In this document: in pieces, positions 1 through 7,417 of the stretch
Numbering within the stretch: position 1 is the first letter of the stretch
Layout: each line of letters begins with the position of its first letter
Assembly: GCF_001426565.1 (NCBI RefSeq)
Contig: NZ_LMFA01000001.1
Location: forward strand, 672,134-736,133
Length of the DNA stretch: 64,000 bases
Origin: Rhizobium sp. Root482
GTDB taxonomy: Bacteria; Pseudomonadota; Alphaproteobacteria; Rhizobiales; Rhizobiaceae
Reading direction: 5' to 3'
The notes under the pieces: generated by a model
Databases searched by the model: none
Seen by the model: the letters and a program-made list of their open reading frames with translations, nothing else
Told to the model about the DNA's origin: nothing
Made by a program: the position numbers and the translations under genes

Positions 1-357
1 CGTGGCGCTCATCCAGTGCTCGTCCCCGAAATTCAGGAAATAGCCGGCATAGGCGGCGACCAGAAGCACCGTGGCGGCCATGACCGGATGCAGCAGATAG
101 GCGGCAAAACCGCGGCGCCGATGGGCGTCGAGCCCCCTCACCTTCAACTGCGGCAAGATGCGCAGCAGCGTGACGCCGGTGCCGAGTTCGGCGACCAGCG
201 CGCCGGTGGCCGCCACCCAAAGAACGAAGGCGATGATACCGTTCGCCTCCGGCCCGAGCAGGCGGGCAATGACGATGGACGACAGGAAACCTGTAATGAG
301 CAGCATCATGCCCGCCGCGGCGTTCATGATCGAATTGGTCATGATGCCCTTACTCAT
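1..357 (-). CDS. Polysaccharide flippase (Wzx/MATE-like), N-terminal part, cut by window edge
   Basis: The minus strand read from an ATG at 357 stays open for 119 codons to the window edge. It shows hydrophobic segments at about residues 12-30, 40-60 and 88-110, with the motif IVIARLLGPEANG between the first two. This is the usual start of Wzx/MATE-type lipid-linked oligosaccharide flippases, which move sugar repeat units across the inner membrane. A glycosyltransferase transcribed the same way lies just upstream (470-1354), which fits a polysaccharide locus continuing to the left. The C-terminal three quarters lie outside the window, so the family call rests on topology and one motif. Confidence 0.6.
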   Translation of the reverse strand, partial: MSKGIMTNSIMNAAAGMMLLITGFLSSIVIARLLGPEANGIIAFVLWVAATGALVAELGTGVTLLRILPQLKVRGLDAHRRRGFAAYLLHPVMAATVLLVAAYAGYFLNFGDEHWMSAT

Positions 358-469
358 TCACACGTCCGATCATTTGCCATATCGAAATTGCGCGATCCAT
401 CCGCGCCGCAAGGCCCTGTCCTATTGCTAGGCGAAAAAACTTAAAAATTGCTCTGGTGAATTGCTAAGA

Positions 470-1354
470 TTAGAGCGATCCGTGCCGATTTGGCGCGGAG
501 CGCCAGCCGTCGATACGGCCGCGCAGGATCTGCGCCGAACGGCGCGCCATCCCACTCCGGCCCGATAGGCGATAGACGACCATGCCGGCAAGAGGACGCA
601 GCAGCCGCGGCAGAAATGCCAGCGCGGAAAACCCATGTCCGCGCATGACATAGCCGAGGCCGGCGCTGTAGCGGTACATTTTGGCGATGTTCTCGGGCGT
701 CGTCTGGTCGTTGCGGTCTTCCGGATGATGGCCGGTAAGATCGGGGGAATAGTGGCCCTTTGCCCCTTGCGCCAGGCATTTGAGGATCAGGTCCTGGATT
801 TCGTAGGCGCCCCAGATCGTCCCCGAGCCGGGCCCGATCCGTTCATCGAACCCGCCAGCGGCGGCGAAACCGGATCGGCGGATGACGACGAGCCACTCGA
901 TCAGCGTCACCCAGATATTGTCGCGGGTCACCGGTGCCGGTACATCGGCGAAGCTACCCATGATCGTCTGCCCCGCCATATTGGTCGCCCTGCCGCTGTA
1001 GAAATCGGCCTCTACGCCGTCCATGATCTGCCCAAGCATCAGGAAGAAGTCCTGCGGATACCAGCAGTCGTCGTCGGGAAATATCAGCCAGTCACCGGTC
1101 GCCTGTCCGGCACCGAGATTGCGTGCCCGGCAGACGCCCGGCAAGGGCGTGCGCACATGCTTGATGTCGAGCCTGTCGCCATAAGCCTTGATGACGGCAT
1201 CAAGCCGGTCGTCCTTGTTCTGGTCGACGATGATGACCTCGAAATCCACCCCGGCCTGCAGCACCAGCGAATTGAGCAGCGGCTCCATTTCAACGGCCCG
1301 GCCAAGCGTTGCGACGACCAGTGAAAAGCGGCGGCTGGGGCTTGCTGGGAACAT
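470..1354 (-). CDS. Glycosyltransferase family 2
   Basis: This 294-residue protein has a GT-A fold signature: N-terminal FSLVVATLGR, then EVIIVDQNKDD (first nucleotide-sugar binding strand), and FPDDDCWYPQDF with the metal-binding DxD near residue 92. No membrane segment is evident before the C-terminal third, so it is probably cytoplasmic or peripheral. It likely transfers a sugar onto a surface-polysaccharide intermediate, since a flippase gene lies downstream on the same strand 112 bases away. Donor and acceptor cannot be read from sequence. Confidence 0.85.
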   Translation of the reverse strand: MFPASPSRRFSLVVATLGRAVEMEPLLNSLVLQAGVDFEVIIVDQNKDDRLDAVIKAYGDRLDIKHVRTPLPGVCRARNLGAGQATGDWLIFPDDDCWYPQDFFLMLGQIMDGVEADFYSGRATNMAGQTIMGSFADVPAPVTRDNIWVTLIEWLVVIRRSGFAAAGGFDERIGPGSGTIWGAYEIQDLILKCLAQGAKGHYSPDLTGHHPEDRNDQTTPENIAKMYRYSAGLGYVMRGHGFSALAFLPRLLRPLAGMVVYRLSGRSGMARRSAQILRGRIDGWRSAPNRHGSL

Positions 1355-1464
1355 GACGAACCTGCGCGAAGGGAAAACCGATTAGATAACGGCGTAGGTA
1401 AAAATATTCCTTAACGGCCCGGAACGGACAAGCCGCCAGCCCGCTCGCGCGCTCACGGCGCAGT

Positions 1465-2247
1465 TCATTGGTCCGCGATCTCCACCCAGACCGGCGCATG
1501 GTCGCTGGTATGCTCCCAGCCTCGCACCTGCCGATCGACGCCGCCCGCCTTCAACCGGCCGGCAAGCACCGGGTTCAAAAGCACATGATCGATGCGAAGC
1601 CCGGCGTCGCGGGCAAAGGCGTTGCGGAAATATTTCCAGAATGTGTAGATGCGTTCCTGCCCCTTGAGGGTTCGGAGCGCGTCGGTCCAGCCCTGTTCGA
1701 CGAGCTTCCGGTAGGCGTCGCGCACTTCGGGGCGAAACAGGGCATCATCCACCCAGCGTTCCGGCTTGTAGACGTCGAGTTCGGTGGGCATGACATTATA
1801 GTCGCCGGTAAGGACGACCGGAGCGTCCAGTTGCAGCAGCGATGCCGCATGGTCCTGCAGGCGCTGGAACCAGGCAAGCTTGTAGTCGAATTTGGGGCCC
1901 GGCGCCGGATTTCCGTTCGGCAGATAGAGGCAGCCGATCAGCATGCCCCCGACCGCCGCCTCGATATAGCGGCTCTGGCTGTCATCGGGATCGCCGGGAA
2001 GCCCGCGGCGCGTTTCGATCGGTTCGCGGCCTTTGGCGAGAATGGCGACCCCGTTCCAGGATTTCTGGCCATGCCAGATCGCACCATAGCCGGCCGCCTC
2101 GATCTCGCGAACGGGAAAGCGCTCGTCAACGGCCTTCAATTCCTGCAGGCAGACGATATCGGGCCCGGTTTCCGCAAGCCAGCGCAGAAGCACGTCCAGC
2201 CGGCCGTTCACCCCGTTGACATTGTAGGTGGCGATCCTCACGGGCAT
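1465..2247 (-). CDS. xthA: Exodeoxyribonuclease III
   Basis: Endonuclease/exonuclease/phosphatase fold of 260 residues, the normal ExoIII length. It starts MPVRIATYNVNG, carries the metal-binding Glu in DIVCLQELK, the TGDYNVMP segment, and the catalytic C-terminal TSDHAPVWVE. It removes 3' blocks and cuts at abasic sites in base-excision repair. The ATG at 2247 is preferred over the one at 2265 because family members begin at the first beta strand. The preceding small zinc protein overlaps its start, suggesting coupled translation. Confidence 0.93.
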   Translation of the reverse strand: MPVRIATYNVNGVNGRLDVLLRWLAETGPDIVCLQELKAVDERFPVREIEAAGYGAIWHGQKSWNGVAILAKGREPIETRRGLPGDPDDSQSRYIEAAVGGMLIGCLYLPNGNPAPGPKFDYKLAWFQRLQDHAASLLQLDAPVVLTGDYNVMPTELDVYKPERWVDDALFRPEVRDAYRKLVEQGWTDALRTLKGQERIYTFWKYFRNAFARDAGLRIDHVLLNPVLAGRLKAGGVDRQVRGWEHTSDHAPVWVEIADQ

Positions 2248-2426
2248 TCTATGCAATCGTCGCAAATTCCATAGTCCAGGCAGGGCTCGTCACCCGGATC
2301 AACCCATCGCTGGCAGCATTGGCATCTCACGCTCCGCTCAAAAAAATCCCGTCGTTCCCGGCGCCTTTCAGGCGGCAGAATTTCCATTGTTTTCTCGGCG
2401 CTGTTGAAATCGATGAGACCGGCCAT
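2238..2426 (-). CDS. Small zinc-ribbon-like protein
   Basis: From the ATG at 2426 this is a 62-residue protein (MAGLIDFNSAEKT...) whose C-terminal half carries two cysteine pairs, CQCC and CDDC, plus further Cys (PCLDYG, IECP), a likely zinc-binding knuckle. The middle is strongly charged (PPERRRERRDFFERSV). Its last 10 bases overlap the chosen xthA start, so the two are probably co-transcribed. Longer starts reach to 2510. No specific function is recognised. Confidence 0.45.
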   Translation of the reverse strand: MAGLIDFNSAEKTMEILPPERRRERRDFFERSVRCQCCQRWVDPGDEPCLDYGICDDCIECP

Positions 2427-2558
2427 ATCCCACTCCGCTCTTGTCCACGCGAAAGAAATGGGGAGGTAATTTGCGATTTCCAGCCCTTGGCAACCACCGG
2501 ATCTGCACATCTGCCATGCGGCATATCCGGCTCTGCGTCTCCATATCGGGGCGGCGAT

Positions 2559-2583
2559 TGAACCTTTTGGAATCGCACGCGTT
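2559..2583 (+). promoter_or_regulatory. Possible EcfG-type promoter (imperfect)
   Basis: TGAAC-N16-CGTT, one mismatch from the EcfG consensus GGAAC-N16/17-CGTT, ending 26 bases before the ATG at 2610. It is a weaker match than those at 5164 and 6373; a chance match is possible. Confidence 0.3.
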
Positions 2584-2609
2584 TACCGGTTTGAAGCGGA
2601 GACAATTGC

Positions 2610-3161
2610 ATGGCGACCTCGCACCCTCACACGACCACGACCGACGACGGCCGTTCAACCTTTTTGCGCCGGCTTTCCGATGCCGAAATCCTCGATCATG
2701 CCTCAGATCTCGTCGATGAATTTCTTGTCTTCCTGCGGCGCGAAATTATCGGCCATGACATTCTCGACGAGGCAATGCTGCCGGCGAGCAAAAGTACGCT
2801 GGAAAATGCGTTTCGCCTGGCAATCGCTACGGAAACCCGTCCGGCCTTCCGTCATCAACTTGTCAAGGCCGGCCTGATGCTGGCGCGCTTCCAGAGCGGG
2901 ATCGGAGAGCGACTTTCGATCATCCCCATTTCGGCCGATCCTGGCGGCGCGCGCGAACCGGCTAAGCACGCGGATCCCATCGATGGCCGCCACCAAAACC
3001 GCCTCGCGAAATTCGATGCCGCCTTTGCGCGGGCCGACCACGACACACGCCGCCTTGCCGCCCTTTTTGAAGCCTCGATACGTATTGCGCTGCTGCGCGA
3101 GGCCCACGCCTCCTCTCCCTTCAGAAGCGACGGCACCTATACCTGGCACGGCCATTCCTAG
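2610..3161 (+). CDS. Hypothetical protein, 183 residues
   Basis: An uninterrupted frame with host-like codon use, starting ATG GCG ACC. No signal peptide or membrane helix is seen. The predicted protein is mostly helical and rich in Ala, Arg, Asp and Glu, with a Thr-rich N-terminus (TTTTDD). It stands alone between xthA (leftward) and glgA (leftward). A near-consensus EcfG promoter precedes it, which would make it a general-stress gene. No family is recognised. Confidence 0.55.
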   Translation: MATSHPHTTTTDDGRSTFLRRLSDAEILDHASDLVDEFLVFLRREIIGHDILDEAMLPASKSTLENAFRLAIATETRPAFRHQLVKAGLMLARFQSGIGERLSIIPISADPGGAREPAKHADPIDGRHQNRLAKFDAAFARADHDTRRLAALFEASIRIALLREAHASSPFRSDGTYTWHGHS

Positions 3162-3308
3162 CTGCGCCATACATCTGAAACCTATCCCGACAGCCTGTCG
3201 CAATTGCTGCCCATATAGCTGTACGACACCACCCTCTTGGATGTGAGAACAACACCACCGGTCCGGAAGCTATTACAAGCCGGACGAGCCCTTCGCGGGG
3301 GCGCCGCC

Positions 3309-4805
3309 CTAGCTATGGAGCGCGATGCGAGGCGCGGGCTGGCGCACGTGGAATGGCCGGAACGGCACGCGACGTGCCTTTTCACCTAGCCGGCTGAACA
3401 GGGAGGCATAGTGCCTGGCGCTTCTCGCCCAGGAGAAATCGGCTTTCATCGCCTGCGTCTGCAACTTGCGCCAGGTGGCCGGCTGGTCATAGGTGAGGAG
3501 CGCCCTGTCGATTGCGTGATAAAGATCTTCGACCGAACCCGCCTGGAATTGAAAACCGGTGGCCACGCGCGCCGACATGGCCGCGTCATTGGCATCGATG
3601 ATCGTCTCGGCCAGCCCGCCGGTGCGCCCAACCACCGGGATCGCGCCATAGCGAAGCGCATAAAGCTGGGTCAAGCCGCAGGGCTCGAACCGCGAGGGCT
3701 GGATGATCGCATCGCTTCCCGCATGGATGAGATGGGCGGTCGCTTCGTCATAACCGATCTTGACGCTGACCTTCCCCGGATAGCGCTTCACCTCCTCGAG
3801 GAGCCAGGCGACGAACTGCCTGTCCCCCTGTCCATGGACGATCAGCTTGGCGCCTCGATCGACAATTCCCGGGATGACCGGCACCAAAAGGTCGAGCCCC
3901 TTCTGCCAGGTAAGTCGGCTGACGACGGAGAATATCGCACCCGGCCCGTCCTCCAGGCCACACGCATCGACAAGCTTCATGCGGTTTACGCGGCGGCGGC
4001 CGATCGACCGGTAATCGTAGTTCGCCGCGATATGGGGGTCGGTCGCAGGGTTCCAGACATCGGTGTCGATGCCATTGACGATGCCGTGCATCACGTCGCG
4101 GCGCGTGGCGAGCACCCCCTGCAACCCCATACCCAGATCTTCCACGAGGATTTCCCGGGCATAGGTGGGGCTGACCGTCGTCACGGCGTCGGCCATCCTG
4201 ATGCCCGCCTTCAAAAAGCAGATATCATCATAATATTCCATATGATCGATGCCGCGGAAATCATCAGGCAATTCGAGCGCCGGAAAGACGGATGTTGGGA
4301 ACTGCCCCTGGAACGCCAGGTTGTGGATCGTCAACACCGTGGGTATGGAAACGCCTGCAGCCCGCAAATAGGCGCAGGTGAGTGCCGACTGCCAGTCATG
4401 CATGTGCACGAGGTCGGGCTTCCATCCCGGCAGCAGGCCGGCCGCGATGCAGGCCGCCGCTTTGGAGAGAGCGGCAAAGCGCCTCCAATTGTCGGGATGG
4501 TCTACTCCATCCTCATCGACATAGGGTCCGCCCGGCCGTTCATACAGTTCCGGGCAATCGAGGATTACGAGATCAAGTCCCTCGTGAAAGACCGACCATA
4601 GGGATGCCCTGGCCCCCAACAGGGTGAAATCGGCAAGTTTCACGCGGGCGGTGACCGGCCGCATTACCTGAGGGTAGCCTGGCAGCAGCGTTCTGACACG
4701 AATATCATATTGGGCGATGGCTTTCGGCAGGGCGCCGGTCACATCCGCCAGGCCGCCTGTTTTCACCAAGGGAAAAAGCTCGGAAGCAACCGCAAGAATA
4801 TTCAT
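3309..4805 (-). CDS. glgA: Glycogen synthase (ADP-glucose)
   Basis: 498 residues of GT5 GT-B architecture. The ADP-glucose binding KTGGL lies at residues 15-19, HMHDWQSAL marks the first domain, and the second domain carries SRLTWQKGLDLL and the conserved RFEPCGLTQLYALRYGAIPVVGRTGG region, quoted here only in part (PCGLTQLYALRYG). It elongates alpha-1,4-glucan from ADP-glucose in the cytoplasm. The usual neighbours glgB, glgC and glgP are absent, so this is a stand-alone copy and possibly a paralogue used under stress, in keeping with the adjacent stress-promoter genes (inference). Confidence 0.92.
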   Translation of the reverse strand: MNILAVASELFPLVKTGGLADVTGALPKAIAQYDIRVRTLLPGYPQVMRPVTARVKLADFTLLGARASLWSVFHEGLDLVILDCPELYERPGGPYVDEDGVDHPDNWRRFAALSKAAACIAAGLLPGWKPDLVHMHDWQSALTCAYLRAAGVSIPTVLTIHNLAFQGQFPTSVFPALELPDDFRGIDHMEYYDDICFLKAGIRMADAVTTVSPTYAREILVEDLGMGLQGVLATRRDVMHGIVNGIDTDVWNPATDPHIAANYDYRSIGRRRVNRMKLVDACGLEDGPGAIFSVVSRLTWQKGLDLLVPVIPGIVDRGAKLIVHGQGDRQFVAWLLEEVKRYPGKVSVKIGYDEATAHLIHAGSDAIIQPSRFEPCGLTQLYALRYGAIPVVGRTGGLAETIIDANDAAMSARVATGFQFQAGSVEDLYHAIDRALLTYDQPATWRKLQTQAMKADFSWARSARHYASLFSRLGEKARRVPFRPFHVRQPAPRIALHS

Positions 4806-5163
4806 GGCTTGCGCTCCTGTACTCTTGGAAAATCGACGTTCATGTCTCTCATTTCAGCTGCACCATCTCACATATTCCGTTGACGTCCCGGCGTCGAACG
4901 CGTGCGGGCCATCCACACAACGACTTCCATGAACCTACACTGCCCGGCGCATGTTTACGTCCGGGAGAGAGTGCCCGCATGGCCAACCCTTGGCTGGCGA
5001 AGCAATGGCTGAAGTCGATGTTTCGGCTGGACCCGCACACAGCAACGATAACTGACTCCCCGTCACAATGTTCCCGGTCCATGGCCCGTCTCGCGGGGAA
5101 ATTTTCAGCGGATCGCAGCTGCGGAAAATACGTCTGCGCCGGCAGGCGGATCAGCCGTGCCGC
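4806..5163. other. Stretch without a convincing gene
   Basis: Between the start of glgA and the stress promoter at 5164 the frames are short and lack plausible starts. The region must hold the leftward glgA promoter, but no clear -35/-10 pair stands out. Confidence 0.5.
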
Positions 5164-5188
5164 GGAACTTATTTGGCGCTCGAACGTT
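5164..5188 (+). promoter_or_regulatory. EcfG-type general stress promoter
   Basis: GGAAC (5164-5168), 16 bases, CGTT (5185-5188): a perfect match to the sigma-EcfG consensus of alphaproteobacteria. It ends 34 bases before the ATG of the 62-residue gene at 5223. Confidence 0.7.
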
Positions 5189-5222
5189 CGAAAGTGAGTT
5201 AACGCCGGGACGGGTGAAGACC

Positions 5223-5411
5223 ATGAACACTGCCGACTATCTCCGCATCCAGTATGACTGCATCAGCAAGACCGTTCTTCTCCAGTGCGGCGACCAAAGC
5301 CATGTCCTGGAAGATCGTTTTCAGAACAAGGATACCGCCGAGGAGGCGGCAAAGCGGTTTGCAAAAATCCACTGGGGTTACCCGGCGCCTGAAAAACAGA
5401 GCCAGCACTGA
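5223..5411 (+). CDS. Small hypothetical protein, probably general-stress regulated
   Basis: 62 residues beginning MNTADYLRIQYDCISK, with no signal peptide or transmembrane helix. It has mixed charge and a His at the C-terminus. The ATG at 5223 is chosen over a GTG at 5157 because the perfect EcfG promoter (5164-5188) would lie inside the longer frame. It shares this promoter type with the 62-residue gene at 6427, so both are probably part of the PhyR/EcfG regulon. The biochemical role is unknown. Confidence 0.6.
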   Translation: MNTADYLRIQYDCISKTVLLQCGDQSHVLEDRFQNKDTAEEAAKRFAKIHWGYPAPEKQSQH

Positions 5412-5446
5412 CCGGACGGTCTCATTTCGAAACCTGAGATGGCCAT

Positions 5447-5665
5447 ATGAGCATGGACGCGTGGACCGGCGGATGCCTGTGCGGAAACCGGCGTTACCGG
5501 CTCCGCAAAGCGCCTGCCCATGTCGGATATTGCCATTGCAGCATGTGCCGAAAGGCGACCGGTGGCGCCTCGGCCATCCTTGCGCGCATATCGACACGGG
5601 ATCTGGAGTGGACCGGCTGCCCGCGGGCAGGATCTCAGGGCGGGAGAGCCGGTCCAGGACGATGA
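5447..5665 (+). pseudogene. Remnant of a GFA/CENP-V family zinc protein
   Basis: The first 50 residues match the start of GFA-family proteins: GGCLCGNRRYRL, then YCHCSMCRKATGGASA, the zinc-binding CxC and CxxC motifs. After LEWTG the frame runs into an unrelated Gly/Arg-rich tail and stops at 72 residues, whereas intact members have about 110-140 residues and a further CxxC. No continuation is seen in the other two frames, so this is a truncated remnant rather than a simple frameshift. An intact paralogue lies at 61277-61621. Confidence 0.6.
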
Positions 5666-5725
5666 TCGGCACCAGTTGCGCGGACGCAACCAGGAGAGCC
5701 CGCACCACAAGGGATAAGATGTAAG

Positions 5726-6382
5726 GTGACCGCTCTTCGCGCACCAAAACTGCCGCCGGTCTTCGGCACCGACCACGCAGAGGGATCGTCGCTGGGAAAA
5801 CTGCATCATGATGCGGAAGATTGCCGGCGCTGTGATCTTTATCGCGACGCCACGCAGGTCGTTTTCGGGGAAGGTCCGAAGGATGCGGCTGTGGTTCTTG
5901 TCGGCGAACAGCCCGGCGACCACGAGGATTTGGCCGGCCGGCCCTTCGTTGGGCCGGCTGGCCGGTTGCTTGATGAATGCTTGCACGAGGCCGAAATCGA
6001 CCGTTCGCTCTGCTATGTCACCAACGCGGTCAAGCACTTCAAATTCGAACTTCGCGGCAAAAGGCGCCTTCATACCCGCCCCAATGCCGGGGAAATAAAG
6101 GCCTGCGCATTCTGGCTGGGCGGCGAACTCGATCTCATTCGCCCCAGCCTGATCGTCGCCCTCGGCGCGACCGCGCTCTATTCCCTGATGGGCAGATCAG
6201 TCGGCCTGACGAAACGGCGCGGCGAGGTGCTGGAGACGGTGACGGGCACGCCTTTGCTCGTGACCATCCATCCGTCCTATCTGCTGCGGATCAGGAGCCG
6301 CGGTGACGCGGCCGAGGCGAGACGTCATTTCATTTCGGATCTCGAACAGGTCAAATCCTACCTGCCACGGCAGGAACAATGA
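5726..6382 (+). CDS. UdgX-type uracil-DNA glycosylase
   Basis: 218 residues from a GTG start. Features of family-4/UdgX glycosylases are CRRC at 33-36 (iron-sulphur ligands), motif A GEQPGDHEDLAG at 60-71, and motif B HPSYLLR at 182-188. The UdgX-specific loop KRRLH is at 112-116; its His corresponds to the residue that in characterised UdgX forms a covalent bond with the abasic site after uracil removal. Role: uracil excision or trapping in DNA, in the cytoplasm. It lies between two genes with EcfG promoters, and the second promoter sits in its last codons. The covalent mechanism is family knowledge, not shown here. Confidence 0.88.
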   Translation: MTALRAPKLPPVFGTDHAEGSSLGKLHHDAEDCRRCDLYRDATQVVFGEGPKDAAVVLVGEQPGDHEDLAGRPFVGPAGRLLDECLHEAEIDRSLCYVTNAVKHFKFELRGKRRLHTRPNAGEIKACAFWLGGELDLIRPSLIVALGATALYSLMGRSVGLTKRRGEVLETVTGTPLLVTIHPSYLLRIRSRGDAAEARRHFISDLEQVKSYLPRQEQ

Positions 6383-6397
6383 GTTGACCTGCACGTT
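6373..6397 (+). promoter_or_regulatory. EcfG-type general stress promoter
   Basis: GGAAC (6373-6377), 16 bases, CGTT (6394-6397), a perfect consensus match. The -35 element lies within the last codons of the UdgX gene. The promoter drives the 62-residue gene at 6427, which has a GGAGA ribosome-binding site. Confidence 0.7.
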
Positions 6398-6426
6398 GAA
6401 CAGCATCCCCAACCGGAGACAGACAG

Positions 6427-6615
6427 ATGGGCATCGAACAGGCGCCGACCGAAACCGGCAAGCAATCCGCTCGCGGATTGCGTGAAAGCACAAGGATCGA
6501 AGAACAGGAGGTCGAGGACAGCAAGGGCTCCGATCTCGCCAAGGGCGCGGAACGCGTCGAAGAACGCTCACGAAGCTCCGACGGCAAGAGCGCCGGAGAC
6601 AAGCAGCGGTCGTGA
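6427..6615 (+). CDS. Small hydrophilic, low-complexity protein, general-stress regulated
   Basis: 62 residues dominated by Glu, Lys, Arg, Ser, Gly and Asp, with almost no hydrophobic core; it is probably disordered. A GGAGA Shine-Dalgarno lies just upstream, and a perfect EcfG promoter ends 29 bases before the ATG. Small hydrophilic proteins of this kind are common in alphaproteobacterial stress regulons. No family is recognised. Confidence 0.6.
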   Translation: MGIEQAPTETGKQSARGLRESTRIEEQEVEDSKGSDLAKGAERVEERSRSSDGKSAGDKQRS

Positions 6616-6633
6616 TTGGGCAGACTGCCGCGA

Positions 6634-7383
6634 TTATGACGCGTCGGACGATTTCCAGTGATCCAGTTCAGCGGAGGTGAACTTCGCCCTGCGGCTGCGG
6701 TTCCATGTAATGCCACGCTTGACGATACCGGCAGGCGCACCGGCGAGCACGATGCCCTGTTCCTCGAAGCGACGGTTTACGAAGGCCATTGCCCCCACGA
6801 TGCTGTCGGACGGCACGACGGCGCCCTTGTTGATGATGGCACCGACGCCGATCCAGACGTGATCGCCGATGACCACCGATTTTGCGGCATTGATACGTCT
6901 TCCCGTCGCCCGGTCGACCACGGAATGCGCGTCCGTCGTCCGGATTTCGATTTCCCGCGATAGCATGCACCACTCCCCGATCGTCACGTCGCAATTTTCC
7001 TGGCACAGGATATAGACGTCGACAGTGGTTGAGTTGTTTCCAAAGCGGATGGTCTGTCCGTTCCCCTTCACGACGATTTTTCCCCGGAAGTGGCAGTTGT
7101 CGCCGATCATGATACTGTTGTTGTTTCCGACGACCTCGATCGTTCCGCTGAATTTCGTCTGCTTGCCGATCGAGAGGTGATTTCCCGTTCCCTTGCCGAC
7201 GAAAACATGGCCTGCCAGCGATGTCGCGCCGAGATCGGTGAACGCGTTGTCCTTCCCGAACGCGTTGCGAAATTTAGGGGGCTTTCTGTCTGGCAGAAGA
7301 GCTTCGGCCTCGCTCCTTCCCGGGTAAGGAACCATGCTGGCCAGAAACACGGGCATCATGGCAAAAAACTCGGCGAATCTCAT
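6634..7383 (-). CDS. Hexapeptide-repeat (left-handed beta-helix) acyltransferase
   Basis: 249 residues. From about residue 55 to 220 there are hexapeptide-type repeats (VFVGKG, LSIGKQ, IMIGDN, IRFGNN, VTIGEW, VVIGDHVWIGVGA), the hallmark of the left-handed beta-helix. The C-terminal GAVVPSDSIVGAMAFV and LAGAPAGIVKRG are typical of sugar O-acetyltransferases. It probably acetylates a surface polysaccharide in the cytoplasm. It is followed in the same direction by nothing and preceded by the KpsC-like gene (7418-8764), so it sits at the end of the capsule group. Confidence 0.82.
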   Translation of the reverse strand: MRFAEFFAMMPVFLASMVPYPGRSEAEALLPDRKPPKFRNAFGKDNAFTDLGATSLAGHVFVGKGTGNHLSIGKQTKFSGTIEVVGNNNSIMIGDNCHFRGKIVVKGNGQTIRFGNNSTTVDVYILCQENCDVTIGEWCMLSREIEIRTTDAHSVVDRATGRRINAAKSVVIGDHVWIGVGAIINKGAVVPSDSIVGAMAFVNRRFEEQGIVLAGAPAGIVKRGITWNRSRRAKFTSAELDHWKSSDAS

Positions 7384-7417
7384 CTTGTTTCCCCGCGTCC
7401 GCGACGGGCTGCTACCA

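Noticed and set aside
3411..4601. 396-codon frame opposite glgA
   Set aside because: Shadow of a well-conserved glycogen synthase.
4849..5082. 77-codon leftward frame between glgA and the stress gene
   Set aside because: Odd composition, no ribosome-binding site and no domain.
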